Both the position numbers and the translations under genes were made by a program. From Bryobacterales bacterium (lineage in GTDB: Bacteria > Acidobacteriota > Terriglobia > Bryobacterales > UBA6623): a DNA stretch of 64,000 nucleotides. Location of the stretch: positions 1-64,000 of the forward strand of contig JAPPLB010000173.1 in assembly GCA_028819575.1 (NCBI GenBank). Reading direction: 5' to 3'. A model generated the notes under the pieces. The model made no database searches, was not told the DNA's origin, and worked only from the letters and a program-made list of their open reading frames with translations. The stretch's first letter is position 1. Each line of letters opens with the position of its first letter. Positions 1 to 8,321 of this stretch are shown piece after piece.

Positions 1-71
1 GCGGCTCGCGCCTCGTCCTGACGGCCCTCTCACCCACTTCGCCTCGCCGCGTGGTAAGAAATTCAGGCTAG
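1..71 (-). repeat. PAL-A palindromic repeat, partial copy cut by window edge
   Basis: This stretch matches the end of the PAL-A repeats at 4774-4954 and 51475-51659, read on the minus strand. It carries the shared block around CTCGTCCTGACGGCCCTCTC and ends in a degenerate terminus followed by CTAG at 68-71. It lies downstream of the msbA-like gene. Bases 72-156 between the repeat and that gene's stop show no recognisable feature. Confidence 0.8.
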
Positions 72-156
72 TTTTTTCTTCGCTGCCAAGGTTCACATTC
101 GAGTCAAGTTGACGCGACGATTCGTTGTTCTGCTTGTAGGTCTGAAGACTTCCTCG

Positions 157-1974
157 CTAGCCGGTCACTTGCCCCGCCGACTGCAACTTCGACAAACGCC
201 GATAGAGTGTACAGCGGTCCAGCAATTCTTCATGTGCACCCAGATCGACGATGGCTCCCCCGTCCAGCACGAGAATCTTGTCGGCGCTGCGGATCGTGGA
301 CAACCGATGAGCGCTGACGATCACCGTGCGCCCCTTCATCAGATTGGCCAGCGCGCGCTGCACGAGCATTTCCGACTCGCTGTCGAGATGCGACGTGGCT
401 TCGTCGAGGATGAGGATGGGAGCATTCTTCAGCAAAGCCCGGGCAATGGTGATGCGCTGGCGCTGCCCGCCGCTGAGGCGGTGGCCGCGCTCGCCGAGAT
501 GGGTCTCGTAGCCCTCCGGCAACGCCTCGATGAAATCGGCTGCGATGGCGGCCCCGGCGGCCTCGGCCACCGCTTCTCTCGAGACATCGGGGCGGCCGTA
601 CGCTATGTTCCGGAACACCGTGTCGTCGAAGAGGAACGTTTCCTGGGTGACGATGGCGATCTGGTCCCGCAGCGAGCGAAGTCGAAGCGCCCGCAGGTCC
701 TGTCCGTCGATGCGGATCTCCCCGGAAGACGGGTCGAAGAAGCGAGGCAGAAGGTTCATCAGAGTGCTTTTGCCCGCGCCGCTCGGACCGGCCAAGGCCA
801 GCACTTCCCCGCGCCGGACCGTGAAGGACACATTTCGAAGCGCACTCTCGGAACTCTCCGGGTATCGGAAGCTGATGTCGCTGAAGGAGATCGCCTCGCA
901 GAAAGGGGGCATCTCGACGGCCTGGGGCGCCTCGCGCACGTCGTGGGGATGACGGCGATATTCGAGGATGCGCTGGGCGGCGCCGAGGGCCTGCTGAAAG
1001 ATGTTGTAGATGCCCGCCAGCCTCTTGACCGGCTGGTAGAGCATCAGCAGAGCAATGACGAACGTGGTGAAGCGGCCGGGCGTCATCTGCTCAGCGAGAA
1101 TCTGGCCGCGGGCGTACGTCAGCAGGCAGACGATCGTCACCGCGCCGAACATCTCGATCAGAGGCGTGGCGATCGCCTGTTGCCTGACGTAGCGCAGACT
1201 GTCCCGAAAGACGCTCTGCGCCACCTCATGAAAGCGACCCATTTCGAATCGCTCCATGCCAAAGGCCTTGACGATGCGATTGCCGCTGATGGTTTCCTGA
1301 AGAATCTGGGTCAGGCGCGCAAGATGGTCCTGGGCGCTGCGGGTCGTCTTCTGGATGCGGCGGCCGATCCGGGTGGTCGGCCACCCGACGAAGGGCAGGA
1401 CCGTCAGACTGACGGCCGCCAGCTTCCAGTCGGTCTGAATCAGCACCCACAGCAGCGCGACTAGGGCGAAACCCTGGCGCAGCAGGTCGGCCAGGATGTG
1501 CGACATGGCGACCTGGACCTTTTCGATGTCGTTGACAAGCGATGAAATCAAGCGGCCGGTGTGTGTCTTCTGGAAGAAGGCGGGTGATTGGTTGAGGACG
1601 ACTCCGTAGACTTCGTTTCTCAGGTCCCGCACCGCCGCCAGACCGACGTAGTTGACCAGGTAGCCGCCCAGGTAGTTGCAGGCCCCCTTGACCAGAAACA
1701 CTCCAATGACGCCGGCCGCCACCAGCGCCCAGATATCTTCGATGCCTTCCGGCAACAGGTCGTTGAGATAAAGCTGAGAGTCCGCGAAAGGGATCTCATA
1801 CAAGGGAACGGGAGCGGAGTCGGCGTCAGGATCGAGGACGCGGTCAAAGACGGGCTCGGCAAGAATCGCGACCAGGCCATGACAGGCGCCGACTATCGCC
1901 ATCAGCAAGACGGACAGGATCAGCCGCGGCGTATAAGGCCGCGTGAAGCGCAGTAGCTGGAACAGTTGCTTCAT
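157..1974 (-). CDS. msbA: MsbA-type lipid A/lipid export ABC transporter, fused permease-ATPase
   Basis: A 605-residue half-transporter that probably works as a homodimer in the inner membrane, flipping lipid A-core or a related lipid. The N-terminal ~330 residues hold the six-helix exporter domain. The C-terminal ATPase has Walker A GPSGAGKST (about 396-404), an LSGGQRQR signature and Walker B ILILDEAT followed by the H-loop SAHRLST. Length and architecture are typical of MsbA/LmrA-like exporters. Its ATG overlaps the TGA of the upstream glycosyltransferase by 4 bp, so the two are probably translationally coupled. The lipid substrate is inferred from this neighbour; a drug or other lipid exporter cannot be excluded. 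Confidence 0.85.
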   Translation of the reverse strand: MKQLFQLLRFTRPYTPRLILSVLLMAIVGACHGLVAILAEPVFDRVLDPDADSAPVPLYEIPFADSQLYLNDLLPEGIEDIWALVAAGVIGVFLVKGACNYLGGYLVNYVGLAAVRDLRNEVYGVVLNQSPAFFQKTHTGRLISSLVNDIEKVQVAMSHILADLLRQGFALVALLWVLIQTDWKLAAVSLTVLPFVGWPTTRIGRRIQKTTRSAQDHLARLTQILQETISGNRIVKAFGMERFEMGRFHEVAQSVFRDSLRYVRQQAIATPLIEMFGAVTIVCLLTYARGQILAEQMTPGRFTTFVIALLMLYQPVKRLAGIYNIFQQALGAAQRILEYRRHPHDVREAPQAVEMPPFCEAISFSDISFRYPESSESALRNVSFTVRRGEVLALAGPSGAGKSTLMNLLPRFFDPSSGEIRIDGQDLRALRLRSLRDQIAIVTQETFLFDDTVFRNIAYGRPDVSREAVAEAAGAAIAADFIEALPEGYETHLGERGHRLSGGQRQRITIARALLKNAPILILDEATSHLDSESEMLVQRALANLMKGRTVIVSAHRLSTIRSADKILVLDGGAIVDLGAHEELLDRCTLYRRLSKLQSAGQVTG

Positions 1975-3002
1975 CGACCGACTTCGCTGTTGGCTCCGGC
2001 GGCGGCCCGCGAAAGGACCTCATCGATCGCCCTCTCGACCTGCGCCGTTTCCACCGACAGAATACAGCGCGGCTCGTCGAACTCGTAACAGCGATCCCCC
2101 TTGCAAGGCTTGCAGTCCCACGCCGTCTCGACGACGGCACTTACGGTGCGCCACGGCCCCCAGACAGCAGAATTCGATGAGCCGAAGATGACAACCGTGG
2201 GAATCGCTAACGCCGCCGCCACGTGCGCCGGGCCCGAGTCGTTGCCGACAAAAAGCCGCGCGCCTGAGATCAACGACTTCAAGTCATTCAGGGTGAGGTC
2301 TTCGAGGCAGGTGAACATCGAGAGGCCGGAGAACATATCTCCCCGGCCGGGAGCGGAAATGAAGACCGGCTCGAGGCCGCGGCCTTCCAGAAAATGGCCG
2401 ATGCTCCGGAAGCGGTCGAGGGGCCATTCCTTCGTGGCAAAGAGAGCGGCGACGTGGAGCACGGCGTACGGGCGATCACGATGCGGAGGTTCTGCGCGGA
2501 GCTTTGCCCGTGGCACCGCGGAGACGGGAACGCCCAGGTGGAACATCGCCGAGGCGTGGTGCTCGGCGGTGTGCACGGGCTCGTCGCCGGCACGCCCCAG
2601 GATGCCCTGAGCCCGCGGAACCTTGATGCCGTAAGCGAAACTTTCTCTCGCATGCGCATACCCGGCGCGGAACCGGGCGCCGGAAAGGGCCGTGCAACGG
2701 GCCGTCCAGGACTTGGCGTACAAATCGAGGCAGAGCGCCGGCCGCAGTTTTCGAATCGCTCGCAGCGTCTTGAACGCCGCCAGCGGAGAGCTTTCATGAA
2801 TCAGCTCGTTCGTCACGTCGTCGTTGCCGTCGAGCAGTCCGGCGAAGGGAGCGGCGAGCACGACGGTGATCCGCAAGTCCGGCCGCGCCTGCTTGAGGAG
2901 CGAGAACGCCGGGGTCGTGAGCACGATGTCTCCCAGCGACCGCAACCGTATGACGATGACGTTCGCGTCCTCGGGCAGCTCGGAAACAACGTCGGTCGGC
3001 AT
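1971..3002 (-). CDS. Glycosyltransferase family 9 (heptosyltransferase-like)
   Basis: A GT9 enzyme of about 343 residues, the family that adds heptose and related sugars to the LPS inner core. The N-terminus IVIRLRSLGDIVLTTPAF is the classic GT9 start. The C-terminal nucleotide-sugar lobe shows FVGNDSGPAHVAAALAIPTV and FGSSN. The ATG at 3000-3002 is chosen because the family homology begins about ten residues later. The frame stays open upstream to an ATG at 3092 that lies inside the PAL-B2 repeat and would add 30 residues of repeat-derived sequence; this longer form is less likely. A Cys-rich stretch (CKPCKGDRCYEFDEPRC) near the end is common in this subgroup. It overlaps the msbA-like gene by 4 bp, which supports a role in envelope glycolipid assembly. 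Confidence 0.85.
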   Translation of the reverse strand: MPTDVVSELPEDANVIVIRLRSLGDIVLTTPAFSLLKQARPDLRITVVLAAPFAGLLDGNDDVTNELIHESSPLAAFKTLRAIRKLRPALCLDLYAKSWTARCTALSGARFRAGYAHARESFAYGIKVPRAQGILGRAGDEPVHTAEHHASAMFHLGVPVSAVPRAKLRAEPPHRDRPYAVLHVAALFATKEWPLDRFRSIGHFLEGRGLEPVFISAPGRGDMFSGLSMFTCLEDLTLNDLKSLISGARLFVGNDSGPAHVAAALAIPTVVIFGSSNSAVWGPWRTVSAVVETAWDCKPCKGDRCYEFDEPRCILSVETAQVERAIDEVLSRAAAGANSEVGR

Positions 3003-3046
3003 AGCAGAGAGGCACTGAATGCCCGCGAAACCGGCGCAGGCCCGCT

Positions 3047-3210
3047 TAGCAGCCCGTGGCAAAAGCCCCGCTGCATTCAAGCGGCGATGCATCCCGGCTG
3101 AACTGTGTTGCTCCTCGGTCGAATATGTCCAATATGCTCCCTCGTCGCGCCTTATCAGCCGGGTGCCTCGCCGCTCTCGGTGCTACGCGGGGTTTCACCA
3201 CGGACTGCTA
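3047..3210 (-). repeat. PAL-B2 inverted-repeat element (MITE-like)
   Basis: A ~164 bp element with imperfect inverted ends, AGCAGCCCGTGGCAAAAGCC on the left and the complement of AGCAGTCCGTGGTGAAACCC on the right, flanked on both sides by TA (3047-3048 and 3209-3210). A second, damaged copy lies at 47691-47828 in the opposite orientation, matching through the interior including GAGGAGCAACGCAGTTCAGC. It has no credible gene of its own. Its right end supplies the TAG stop codon of the downstream aldolase gene (3208-3210), and its left part holds an ATG in frame with the GT9 gene. The TA flanks suggest IS630/mariner-type mobilisation, which is inference. Confidence 0.8.
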
Positions 3211-3855
3211 AGCCCGCGCTTCTTCGACGACTTTCAGAAACTGCCGGGCGTTTTCTTCGATGGAAGCATAGTCACCCGATTCCAGGGCTTTCCTGCTGAC
3301 CATTTCGGAACCCACCGCGATCGCCGACGCGCCGGCCTGGAAGAAGTCGGCCGCGTTGTCAAGCCTCACTCCTCCTGTCGGCACCATCAACACTTGCGGT
3401 AGCGGCGCCTTGAGGGCCTTGATGTAGCGGGGGCCTCCCAGGTTGCCGCAGGGGAAGATCTTGACCATGTCGGCGCCGTTTTCCCAAGCGTGCATGACTT
3501 CGGTCGGCGTGAGCGCACCGGGAATGACCGGCTTGGAATAGCGCTGGCACATCTCGATCGTTTTCAGGTTGAGAGCCGGCGTGACCAGGAACTCCGCTCC
3601 GGCCAGCATGACCGTCCGGGCTGTTTCCGGGTCGAGGACGGTCCCCGCGCCCAGAATAATCCGATCGCCGAATTCGTCCGCGACCTTCTCCAGTACCTTG
3701 ACGGCGCCGGGCACCGTCATCGTCACCTCGAGAACCCCGACCCCACCGCGGTGGACGGCCTTCGCGGCCTCGATGGCATGGTCAGCGCTGTTGGCCCGCA
3801 CGATCGGGACAATCCCGATCTTCAGGATCGCGGCCAGTGTTTTCTCTTTTGCCAT
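3208..3855 (-). CDS. eda: 2-dehydro-3-deoxy-phosphogluconate (KDPG/KHG) aldolase
   Basis: A class I aldolase of about 215 residues that cleaves KDPG or KDPGal to pyruvate and glyceraldehyde 3-phosphate in the cytoplasm. It shows the family landmarks GVLEVTMTVPGA (conserved Glu), ILGAGTVLD, AGAEFLVTP, the Schiff-base lysine region GADMVKIFPCGNLGG and the phosphate-binding VPTGGV. The ATG at 3853-3855 is chosen because MAKEKTLAAIL begins the conserved region; the frame stays open for 71 further codons with no family similarity. It is divergent from the IolB-like gene with an 85 bp gap, so the two may share control. Its stop codon comes from the end of the PAL-B2 repeat. The substrate preference (KDPG, KHG or the galacto form) cannot be read from sequence. 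Confidence 0.9.
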   Translation of the reverse strand: MAKEKTLAAILKIGIVPIVRANSADHAIEAAKAVHRGGVGVLEVTMTVPGAVKVLEKVADEFGDRIILGAGTVLDPETARTVMLAGAEFLVTPALNLKTIEMCQRYSKPVIPGALTPTEVMHAWENGADMVKIFPCGNLGGPRYIKALKAPLPQVLMVPTGGVRLDNAADFFQAGASAIAVGSEMVSRKALESGDYASIEENARQFLKVVEEARA

Positions 3856-3940
3856 AATAACGAGGGCGCGGGCGCGGCATGCGAGGCGAAGCCGGATCGC
3901 GCGTAACCTACCAACGATAACAAAGTTCTCTCGGCGCTCC

Positions 3941-4768
3941 ATGAGCTTCCAAACGAAATGTCCCATTGACGGCCCCGGTGTGTATCCGATTGTGGAGCGG
4001 GGCAGGGACCTCAAGTATCTATCGTTCCAGGTCGTCGAGCTCGGCGGGGAACTGCGCGATTTCACCACCGAAAGCGGGGACGAGGAATTGGCCGTCGACT
4101 TCTATTCCGGTGCGGTCCGGGTCGAGGTTTCTTCGTCGAGCGGCCATCTGACGGCCGAAACCCGCTCGCGGGCCTCGATCAAAGAGCCGGGCGAGATGCT
4201 CTACGTACCCCGCGACGCCGCGCTCAAGTTGACTCTGCTCGATGGTTCGGCCCGTGTCAGCATCGCCGGGGCCGAGGGCAAACCCGGCGTCGCGCCCCGG
4301 ATCGTGGCTCGCGAACAGGTTGAAACAAAGCCTGTCGGGCGCGAGAATTGGCGCCGGACCCTGCACACCTACATTGCGGACAACATTGACGCCAACCACC
4401 TCATCGCCGGGGAGACAGTCAACGATCCCGGAAGTTGGTCAAGCTGCCCGCCCCACAAACATGACGCGAACAACCCGCCCTCCGAGGTGCCGATGGAAGA
4501 GGTGTACTTCTTTCAGGTCGAGCCCAAGGAGGGATTCGGATTCATGCGGCTCTACACCGACCCCGCCGATCCGAGGCCGGCGTTCGACTATTCCTACGCG
4601 GTGGAAGACGGCGACACGGTGATCATCCCGCGCGGGTACCATCCGGTAGTGGCGTTCCCTGCCTATACCTTGAACTACACCTGGATTCTGGCGGGTGAGG
4701 GCCGCACGTACGGCGCATGGGCGGACGACCCCAAGTACGCCTGGATCAAGGAAGCCCCCACCGGTTGA
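3941..4768 (+). CDS. iolB: 5-deoxy-glucuronate isomerase (IolB-like)
   Basis: A 275-residue bicupin of the IolB/KduI type. IolB converts 5-deoxy-glucuronate to 5-dehydro-2-deoxy-gluconate in myo-inositol breakdown. The metal-site region GSWSSCPPHKHD, followed by EEVYFFQ and later PRGYHPVVAFPAY, is typical of IolB. The length is as expected. The ATG at 3941 starts MSFQTKCPIDG; the longer open frame upstream overlaps the divergent aldolase and has no support. No other iol genes (iolA, iolC, iolD) lie in the window, so the pathway must be completed elsewhere, or the enzyme acts on a related uronate. A PAL-A repeat begins 6 bp after its stop codon. Confidence 0.88.
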   Translation: MSFQTKCPIDGPGVYPIVERGRDLKYLSFQVVELGGELRDFTTESGDEELAVDFYSGAVRVEVSSSSGHLTAETRSRASIKEPGEMLYVPRDAALKLTLLDGSARVSIAGAEGKPGVAPRIVAREQVETKPVGRENWRRTLHTYIADNIDANHLIAGETVNDPGSWSSCPPHKHDANNPPSEVPMEEVYFFQVEPKEGFGFMRLYTDPADPRPAFDYSYAVEDGDTVIIPRGYHPVVAFPAYTLNYTWILAGEGRTYGAWADDPKYAWIKEAPTG

Positions 4769-4773
4769 ATCGG

Positions 4774-4954
4774 GCCTGCATTTCTCACCACCCGACGGTC
4801 GAAGCACGCGATACGGCCCCATGACTTCGTTGCGCTTGCTTGCCGTGCTCAACGTACTGTTCAAGTACGCCTGCGCGCGCCAAGCGGCGCGCGCCTCGTC
4901 CTGACGGCCCTCTCACGCACTTCACCTCGCCACGTGGTGAGAAAAGCAGGCTAG
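4774..4954 (-). repeat. PAL-A palindromic repeat at a 3'-3' gene junction
   Basis: A full-length copy of 181 bp read on the minus strand, with ends GCCTGCATTTCTCACCAC and (complement) a GAGAAAAGCAGGCTAG terminus. The two arms are similar along much of their length, so the element could fold into a long hairpin. The centre holds a smaller GC-rich hairpin (GCGCGCGCCAAGCGGCGCGCGC type, split around 4875-4894). It fills the gap between two convergent genes, which suits a bidirectional terminator or mRNA 3'-end stabiliser; this is inference. Confidence 0.88.
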
Positions 4955-4984
4955 CGCCGGAAAGCCCCCAACGCCCGAGCGGAA

Positions 4985-5719
4985 TCAAGAGAACTTCTGA
5001 ATCGTCGGCGAGATCACCAACTCGGGAATCGTGGCCCGCGGGTGGAGGGCCGCTACCAGCAAGGCGGCCTGCGCGACGTCTTCCGGCTGCAGCATCCGGG
5101 CGCGTTGATCGGCGTCGGGAACTACGGGGCGAGAGTCCAGAATCGGCGTGTTGACCTCCCCGGGGTAGATCAGGCACGACCGGATTCCGTTCTCGCCTTC
5201 CTCCAGTCCGAGCGTCTTGCTGAGGCCGGCCATTCCGAACTTCGACGCCGCGTATGCCGCGCCCGCAAGCTTGCTCCCCCGGACCCCTGCAATCGACGAG
5301 ACGTTGATGATCACCCCGTCGCGGCGTTTCCGCATGATCGGCAGCACCTCGTGAACCAGATAAAACGCTCCGTTGAGATTCACCTGAACGACCTTGTCGA
5401 AGTCGTCCGTCGACAACTCCGAGAGAGCCCGTCGCGGCACGTTGACCCCGGCGTTGTTCACAAGAATGTCGATCGCGCCGTATTGAGCGACCGTGGACGC
5501 CACCAGCGCCTTCGCAGCGGTGTGGTCCGAGACATCGAGCGCCCGGGGATGAATGCGGGCGCCCGGCTCGCCCGCTTCCTGTTTCGCTGTATCGAGCTTC
5601 TGGCGGGTTCTTCCCACGCTCACGACGTGCGCGCCTTCCTGCGCGAACGTTTCCGCGACCGCGCGGCCAATACCGCTGCCGGCGCCGGTTACCAGAGCAA
5701 TCTTGTTCTCCAGTTTCAT
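4985..5719 (-). CDS. SDR-family NAD(P)-dependent oxidoreductase
   Basis: A classical short-chain dehydrogenase of 244 residues. It has the Rossmann glycine motif TGAGSGIG near the N-terminus, NNAG, a catalytic Ser in INVSSIAG, and YAASK with the catalytic Tyr and Lys. The C-terminal PGEVNTPI is also typical. It oxidises or reduces a hydroxyl/keto group of an unknown small substrate. Position between IolB-like and sugar-isomerase genes suggests sugar or sugar-acid metabolism, but this is inference. It is divergent from the isomerase gene with a 225 bp gap in which no clear promoter was identified. Confidence 0.88.
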   Translation of the reverse strand: MKLENKIALVTGAGSGIGRAVAETFAQEGAHVVSVGRTRQKLDTAKQEAGEPGARIHPRALDVSDHTAAKALVASTVAQYGAIDILVNNAGVNVPRRALSELSTDDFDKVVQVNLNGAFYLVHEVLPIMRKRRDGVIINVSSIAGVRGSKLAGAAYAASKFGMAGLSKTLGLEEGENGIRSCLIYPGEVNTPILDSRPVVPDADQRARMLQPEDVAQAALLVAALHPRATIPELVISPTIQKFS

Positions 5720-5944
5720 CGATCAACTTCCCTTCGACGTGTTCCCGAGGAGTATCCTGCCTCGCGCCAACGACGATCGCCTTTTTCGCAAACTCGCCGG
5801 CCTCGGCCGCGCGTCATACATTGTTGCCCTTGGGTCCCAAGCGGAGCAAGAGAACGACGGTTTCAAAATACTGCTACCCTGGACGGCTCGTCGACCGGAC
5901 TCTCACCGGCCGTGGACCCGTTCGCCCTGCAAATCGGAGCTTCC

Positions 5945-6835
5945 ATGTCATTCCCGACCCTTCTGCATTCCGTCAGCTATTCCGGTTCGTGGGGTCAGGA
6001 CCTCTTGTCCGTCGACGACTTTGTCCGCAAGGCCGCCGCGCTCGGCTTCAACGGCGTGATGCTCATGGCCAAGCGCCCCCACCTTTCCGTGCTCGACTAC
6101 GACGCCCAGGCCCGAGCCGGCCTGAAGAAGCTCATCCGTCAGAACGGCCTCACCAAGGTTTGCCTGGCCGGGTACTCCAACTTCACAGCAGACCTGGAGC
6201 ACGCCGAAATCCCGATGCGCGAGATGCAGATCTCCTACGTCACCGAACTCGCTCAACTCGCCCACGACATCGGCGGCGATTTGATCCGCATCTACACCGG
6301 CTACGAAAACCCCGCTTCCGGATACCTCCCGCAATGGAATCTCGTCGTCGACGTCCTGCAAGAATGCGCCGACCGCGCCGCGCCCCTCGGCGTGACGGTC
6401 GGCGTGCAGAACCACCACGACATCGCGGTCGACTACCGCAGTCAACGTGATCTCATCGAAGCCGTCGGCCGCCCCAACTGCCGGCCGCTCTTCGACGCCT
6501 GGGCGCCGGCGCTGCAAGGAACCGACATCGTCGAGGCCGCTCGCGTCATGGCGCCCCTCATGCCGCACACCACCATCGCCAACTATCAGAAGCGCCCGCG
6601 TTTTCTCTACGAGCCCGACGTCATCAACTACCGCGCGGGCGTCCCCTACGCCCAAGCCGTTCCGATCGACGAAGGGTTCATCGACTACAAGGCCTTTCTC
6701 GGCGCCCTGCGCGACGGCGGATTCTCCGGCTCGGTCGCCTACGAGATGTGCTCGCCCATCCTTGGCGGCGGATCGCTTGAAAACCTGGACTCCTACGCTC
6801 GGCGGTTCTTGCTGTTCATGGACGCCCTGAAGTAG
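5945..6835 (+). CDS. Sugar phosphate isomerase/epimerase (xylose isomerase-like TIM barrel)
   Basis: A protein of about 296 residues of the AP-endonuclease-2/xylose-isomerase-like TIM-barrel family. Recognisable parts are the N-terminal AAALGFNGVML, the metal-site segment VGVQNHHDIAVD, PLFDAWAPALQG and the late Glu in GSVAYEMCSP. Such enzymes isomerise or epimerise sugars, inosose or hydroxypyruvate using a divalent metal. The ATG at 5945 is preferred over the very long upstream open frame, which is antisense to the SDR gene. A transporter gene follows 17 bp after the stop, so the two are probably co-transcribed. The exact substrate is not visible. Confidence 0.85.
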   Translation: MSFPTLLHSVSYSGSWGQDLLSVDDFVRKAAALGFNGVMLMAKRPHLSVLDYDAQARAGLKKLIRQNGLTKVCLAGYSNFTADLEHAEIPMREMQISYVTELAQLAHDIGGDLIRIYTGYENPASGYLPQWNLVVDVLQECADRAAPLGVTVGVQNHHDIAVDYRSQRDLIEAVGRPNCRPLFDAWAPALQGTDIVEAARVMAPLMPHTTIANYQKRPRFLYEPDVINYRAGVPYAQAVPIDEGFIDYKAFLGALRDGGFSGSVAYEMCSPILGGGSLENLDSYARRFLLFMDALK

Positions 6836-6852
6836 GATTGCTGGAATCGCTT

Positions 6853-8217
6853 ATGTCCGCTACCTCTTCGCAGGACCCCTATCAACTACGTCCCGAGGAG
6901 GTCGAAACTCCTCCCATCCGCTTCGCCGCGATCTTCCGGCGCATCGGCCCGGGATTGATTCTCGCCAGCTCGATCGTCGGCTCCGGCGAGCTCATCGCCA
7001 CCACCGTCCTCGGGGCGGAGAACGGCTACACCCTGTTGTGGTTCATCATCGTGAGCTGTTTCATCAAGATCGTCGTCCAGAACGAACTGGGCCGCTACGC
7101 GATCGGCACGGGCGAGACGACGTTGGAGGCTTTCAATCACGTCCCGGGGCCGCGGCTCGGCGTGTCGTGGGTCGTCTGGCTGTGGGTCCTGATGATTTCG
7201 ATGACGCTCATGCAGGTCGGCGGGATGATGGGCGGCATTTCCGAAATCCTCCATGACCTGGTGCCGGCGATTTCCGTCGCCGGCTGGGTCTGGATCGTCG
7301 CCGCCGGAACGGCGGTTCTCCTGATCGTCGGCCGCTACTCGCTGGTGGAACGCGTCGCGATGGGACTCGTCGTCAGTTTCACGGTGCTCACCGTCAGTTG
7401 CGCGTTCCTGCTCTTCAAGCGCCCTGAATTCTTCTCCTGGGACGCCCTTCTCGGCGGATTCATGTTCTCGATGCCGCAGGGCGGTTTCGTCACCGCCGTG
7501 GCCGCGTTCGGAATCACTGGTGTCGGCGCCACCGAGTTGGTGATGTATCCCTACTGGTGCATCGAGAAGGGCTACGCGCGGTTCACCGGCAAGCGCGACG
7601 ACACCCCGGCCTGGCGGCAGCGCGCCTTCGGCTGGATCAAGGTGATGGGCGTCGACGTCCTCAACTCGATGGTGATCTACACCTTCGCCACCATCGCGTT
7701 CTACCTGCTGGGCGCGGGCATTCTCAACGGCATGGGGCTGATGCCGCAGGGCTCGGAGATGGTCAAGGTCCTCTCGAACATGTACACCGAGACGCTCGGG
7801 CACTGGTCGCTCTATCTCTTCCTCGTGGGCGCTTTCGCTGTCTTCTACTCGACCCTGTTCGCGTCCACCGCGGCCCATTGCCGGATGGTCCCGGACTTCC
7901 TAGCGATGCTCGGCGTCTTCGACAAGAACAACTACGCCCTCCGCCTCCGCTACATGCGCATCTCCGTCGTGTTCCTGCTGTTCGTCCCCGCCGTGTACTT
8001 CATGTTTCTGAAGGCCCCGGTCCTGATGGTCAAGATCGGCGGCGTCGCGCAGGCGCTCATGCTGCCCGTCATCGGGTTCGTCGCCGTCTGGCTGCGCTAC
8101 CGCCACATGCCCAGGCAGATCCTGCCCAAAGGCTGGCTCACGCTGGCGCTCTGGGTGTCGGCGGCGGTGATGGCCGTCATGACCGGCTACTCCGTCCTCA
8201 TGCAGATCGTCGGCTGA
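6853..8217 (+). CDS. Nramp-related transporter, non-canonical
   Basis: A polytopic membrane protein of about 454 residues with about eleven hydrophobic segments and an Nramp/MntH-like layout. The first helix reads SSIVGSGELIATT where canonical Nramp proteins have the DPGN metal motif, and the sixth-helix region (GITGVGATELVMYPYW) lacks the usual MPH methionine motif. The fold family is therefore recognisable but the classical Mn/Fe site is not present, and the substrate could be another cation or an organic solute. Start is the ATG at 6853; a TTG at 6838 in frame would add five residues. It lies directly downstream of the sugar isomerase, suggesting co-expression with a catabolic unit. Confidence 0.8.
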   Translation: MSATSSQDPYQLRPEEVETPPIRFAAIFRRIGPGLILASSIVGSGELIATTVLGAENGYTLLWFIIVSCFIKIVVQNELGRYAIGTGETTLEAFNHVPGPRLGVSWVVWLWVLMISMTLMQVGGMMGGISEILHDLVPAISVAGWVWIVAAGTAVLLIVGRYSLVERVAMGLVVSFTVLTVSCAFLLFKRPEFFSWDALLGGFMFSMPQGGFVTAVAAFGITGVGATELVMYPYWCIEKGYARFTGKRDDTPAWRQRAFGWIKVMGVDVLNSMVIYTFATIAFYLLGAGILNGMGLMPQGSEMVKVLSNMYTETLGHWSLYLFLVGAFAVFYSTLFASTAAHCRMVPDFLAMLGVFDKNNYALRLRYMRISVVFLLFVPAVYFMFLKAPVLMVKIGGVAQALMLPVIGFVAVWLRYRHMPRQILPKGWLTLALWVSAAVMAVMTGYSVLMQIVG

Positions 8218-8321
8218 CCCGGATATCCGCCCGCACGAGGGTCTTCGCACGCAATTCGCCGCGTGGGAGACATCCACACGAGAGTGCGTATACTAGACTT
8301 TTCCCGACGAGAGAAAACCCC

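Noticed and set aside
3003-3092. Extended N-terminus of the GT9 gene reading into PAL-B2 as another in-frame insertion
   Set aside because: The repeat lies entirely upstream of a good internal ATG and the read frame differs from that of PAL-B1, so no disrupted coding sequence needs to be assumed.
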